Shown here piece by piece: positions 62,772 through 64,000 of a stretch of DNA of 64,000 nucleotides. A program made the position numbers and the translations under genes. The DNA comes from JAGPUQ01 sp050250395 (GTDB lineage Bacteria; Pseudomonadota; Gammaproteobacteria; Pseudomonadales; Porticoccaceae), in NCBI GenBank assembly GCA_050250395.1, contig JBFWOQ010000003.1, positions 128,347-192,346 on the forward strand, read 5' to 3'. The notes under the pieces were generated by a model. The model had not been told where the DNA came from and ran no database searches. It saw only the letters and a program-made list of their open reading frames with translations. The number at the start of each line of letters is the position of its first letter. Within the stretch, counting starts at the first letter, position 1.

Positions 62772-63275
62772 TTATGCAAGGCGCAACACCCCGAACGATG
62801 CACGTGGGCCGCAAAGCAACCAGATTTGCTCGAACGGATGCTGTGGCGGAATAGCAATACTCGGTTGGTGTTCTTCGAAGTCGCTGAGATTCCAGAGTGG
62901 AAATGCGGAACGGATGAGTAGCCAAACGCGTGAAGTTTGATAAGTCTTGGTTGCTTTGTCTGCCAATAGGCGATTTAGAGGGGTTAGGAGTCTTGCGTCC
63001 AATGGAACCAAGCATGAAAGCAACTGTTCTTCTGACGTGGGTGCTGATTTCCCCGTGCGCCCGAGGAGTTGCTTAGCATCGGACTGCGTTCCATAGAAAT
63101 GGCCAACCTCGACATGAAGAGCTTGGCCTTCAAGAGAGCAACGGCCATCGGGTTCCGGTGGATCACATAGTTCATGAAATGCAAATCGTGCCTCACCCCA
63201 CAGGATGGCCAATGCGTCAGAAAACTGATTGAGCGCCCCTGTTTCTAGGCCACGTTTTTCACTGGACATATGCAT
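62772..63275 (-). CDS. Integron-cassette hypothetical protein
   Basis: A 167-residue protein of no recognisable family. ATG 63273-63275 lies inside the attC core (GTTATGC) and a second ATG is at 63269, the usual position of a cassette gene start. It is rich in aromatic residues (WGEARFAFHELCDPPEPDGRC, VWLLIRSAFPLWNLSDFEEH), suggesting a folded globular protein. Its stop codon TAA falls inside GCATAAC, which resembles the start of a following attC whose remainder has been lost next to the RAYT repeats. Confidence 0.6.
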   Translation of the reverse strand: MHMSSEKRGLETGALNQFSDALAILWGEARFAFHELCDPPEPDGRCSLEGQALHVEVGHFYGTQSDAKQLLGRTGKSAPTSEEQLLSCLVPLDARLLTPLNRLLADKATKTYQTSRVWLLIRSAFPLWNLSDFEEHQPSIAIPPQHPFEQIWLLCGPRASFGVLRLA

Positions 63276-63597
63276 AACGTTTGAGCTCCGGCCGCAGCCC
63301 GTCAGGGACGTCGGCCTGCAGCGAATTGTTGGGCACCCCACCGCACAACTCTGCTTGAGGTCCCCACCGTGTAGACCAGCCACTTACACGGTTAATTTTA
63401 CACCCTCCCCCATCTTGCTCTAGCGCCTTTACCCATTGATCGCTAGTGATCTTCGTCGATGAACCCGACCAAATTGGGTCGCCGCGTGGCTTCTCTCGAC
63501 AAGCCAAGGAAGCTCTCGCGATGCTCGACCCGAGGGTGGAAAGCAGACGCCACCCAATCGTCCTCATGGGGGAATCTACTACGTCGTTTGTCTCCAC
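63259..63597 (-). CDS. Integron-cassette open frame running through attC
   Basis: A 112-residue hypothetical frame from GTG 63597 (or ATG 63567). Its C-terminus (GVPNNSLQADVPDGLRPELKRY) is translated attC sequence, a hallmark of cassette genes without their own early stop. It overlaps the preceding zinc-ribbon gene by 19 nt. The N-terminal part has no recognisable domain, so it may be a true gene or an artefact of the cassette. Confidence 0.4.
   Translation of the reverse strand: METNDVVDSPMRTIGWRLLSTLGSSIARASLACREKPRGDPIWSGSSTKITSDQWVKALEQDGGGCKINRVSGWSTRWGPQAELCGGVPNNSLQADVPDGLRPELKRYAYVQ
63272..63334 (-). other. Integron attC recombination site
   Basis: 63 nt. On the minus strand it begins with GCCCAAC (R'' type, RYYYAAC) and ends with GTTATGC (R' type). 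Between them is an imperfect palindrome (AATTCGCTGCAGGCCGACG ... CTGCGGCCGGAGCTCAAAC), the layout of attC hairpins recognised by integron integrases. A cassette gene starts right at the R' side, as expected. No integrase gene is in the window. Confidence 0.85.
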
Positions 63598-63874
63598 TCA
63601 TGGGAGCACGTTGGGCACTTGATTTTCAGGTTCTTTCCTGCCGGCACTCTGAGCGACTGCGAGCAAGACGGGCACCTGCACACTGCCTTTTCGTGATCTT
63701 GCGCCTCTCGTTCCGAAGCAGTGGGATTCTCGTACCCCAACTGCCAGAAATGTTTATCGTAAAACATGGCGAATTGGCGACCGCGCGCCTCCGAGACTTT
63801 ACCGCTCATCCCGATCTCCATCATGAAGTCGGTGATTGCCTTGTCTATCCGGCGCGCTTCAAGCTGTGGCGCGC
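63579..63874 (-). pseudogene. Zinc-ribbon hypothetical protein gene cut by an IS element
   Basis: About 98 residues of coding sequence remain, ending in a CxxC...CxxC zinc ribbon (CRCPSCSQSLRVPAG, KIKCPTCSHEW) after a helical part (RIDKAITDFMMEIGMSGKVSEARGRQ). The reading frame upstream of 63874 runs into the left end of an IS3-family element, so the native start has been lost or displaced beyond the window. It sits upstream of the attC site in the same orientation and is likely a cassette gene. Confidence 0.7.
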
Positions 63875-64000
63875 TGAACCGCCCCGGGTTTTGAGGAGGC
63901 TCCAACCTTTGAGAGAATGGAGCCATGAACAAGTCAACGTCAAATCGGTTTTCCCCGGAAGTCCGCGAGCGCGCGGTTCGCATGGTGCTGGAGCATCGTG
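63875..64000 (+). mobile_element. Left end of an IS3-family insertion sequence (continues beyond window)
   Basis: The left end begins at about 63875 with tgaaccgccccgggttttga, a typical IS3-family terminal sequence, and contains the start of a transposase OrfA. It interrupts the zinc-ribbon gene read on the other strand. Confidence 0.8.
63925..64000 (+). CDS. IS3-family transposase OrfA, N-terminal fragment
   Basis: The first 25 residues (MNKSTSNRFSPEVRERAVRM and on to VLEHR) match the start of IS3-family OrfA proteins, whose N-terminus is a helix-turn-helix that binds the inverted repeats. ATG 63925 is preceded by GAATGGAG. The rest lies beyond the window. Confidence 0.85.
   Translation, partial: MNKSTSNRFSPEVRERAVRMVLEHR

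Overview
The window is chromosomal DNA from a high-GC gammaproteobacterium. The evidence is gene order and gene content. Typical gammaproteobacterial blocks are sdhC-sdhD-sdhA, trmJ next to divergent suhB, ubiE-ubiJ-ubiB followed by hisI-hisE and tatA-tatB-tatC, bioB-bioF beside comF, and efp with both of its lysylation enzymes (epmA, epmB). Genus cannot be fixed from sequence alone. The repertoire (five class III CoA-transferases, three Baeyer-Villiger monooxygenases, acyl-CoA dehydrogenase, two acetyl-CoA hydrolase/transferase-family genes) suggests an aerobic degrader of lipid-like or alicyclic compounds.

Layout. 1-30.0 kb is mostly core: succinate dehydrogenase (sdhA cut by the left edge), a GGDEF-EAL enzyme, iscS, trmJ, suhB, a two-domain acyltransferase resembling ornithine-lipid synthase OlsF, ubiquinone, histidine and Tat genes, a CoA-transferase, an acyl-CoA dehydrogenase, biotin genes with a probable BirA operator, comF, cysE, the EF-P modification set, a PilZ-like protein with a FimX-like degenerate c-di-GMP protein, and serB. 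30.0-42.5 kb is metabolic: an SDR dehydrogenase, a phosphoribosyltransferase, four tandem paralogous CaiB/BaiF CoA-transferases, a DUF2237 protein, a tightly overlapped operon of acetyl-CoA hydrolase-family enzyme plus MacAB/DevBCA-like ABC exporter, and a glycine-zipper lipoprotein.

42.5-64 kb is accessory in character. It holds a SIR2-TPR protein with eight near-identical 105-bp repeats, three Baeyer-Villiger monooxygenases, an MgtC/DUF4010 membrane protein, a VIT-type transporter, a bufferin-type RiPP operon (bufA-bufB-bufC), a second acetyl-CoA hydrolase-family gene, an AT-richer nucleotidyltransferase/partner pair, 3-methyladenine glycosylase, a 1-Cys peroxiredoxin and palindrome-ended repeats. 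The right end has a REP-type tyrosine transposase between inverted repeats, then integron cassettes with a recognisable attC site. One cassette gene is cut by an IS3-family element that runs off the window.

The best leads for unusual biology are the SIR2-TPR gene, the nucleotidyltransferase pair, the bufferin operon without a visible DoxX gene, the tandem CoA-transferase array, and the integron/RAYT/IS junction. Calls are by eye from motifs; no database search was run.
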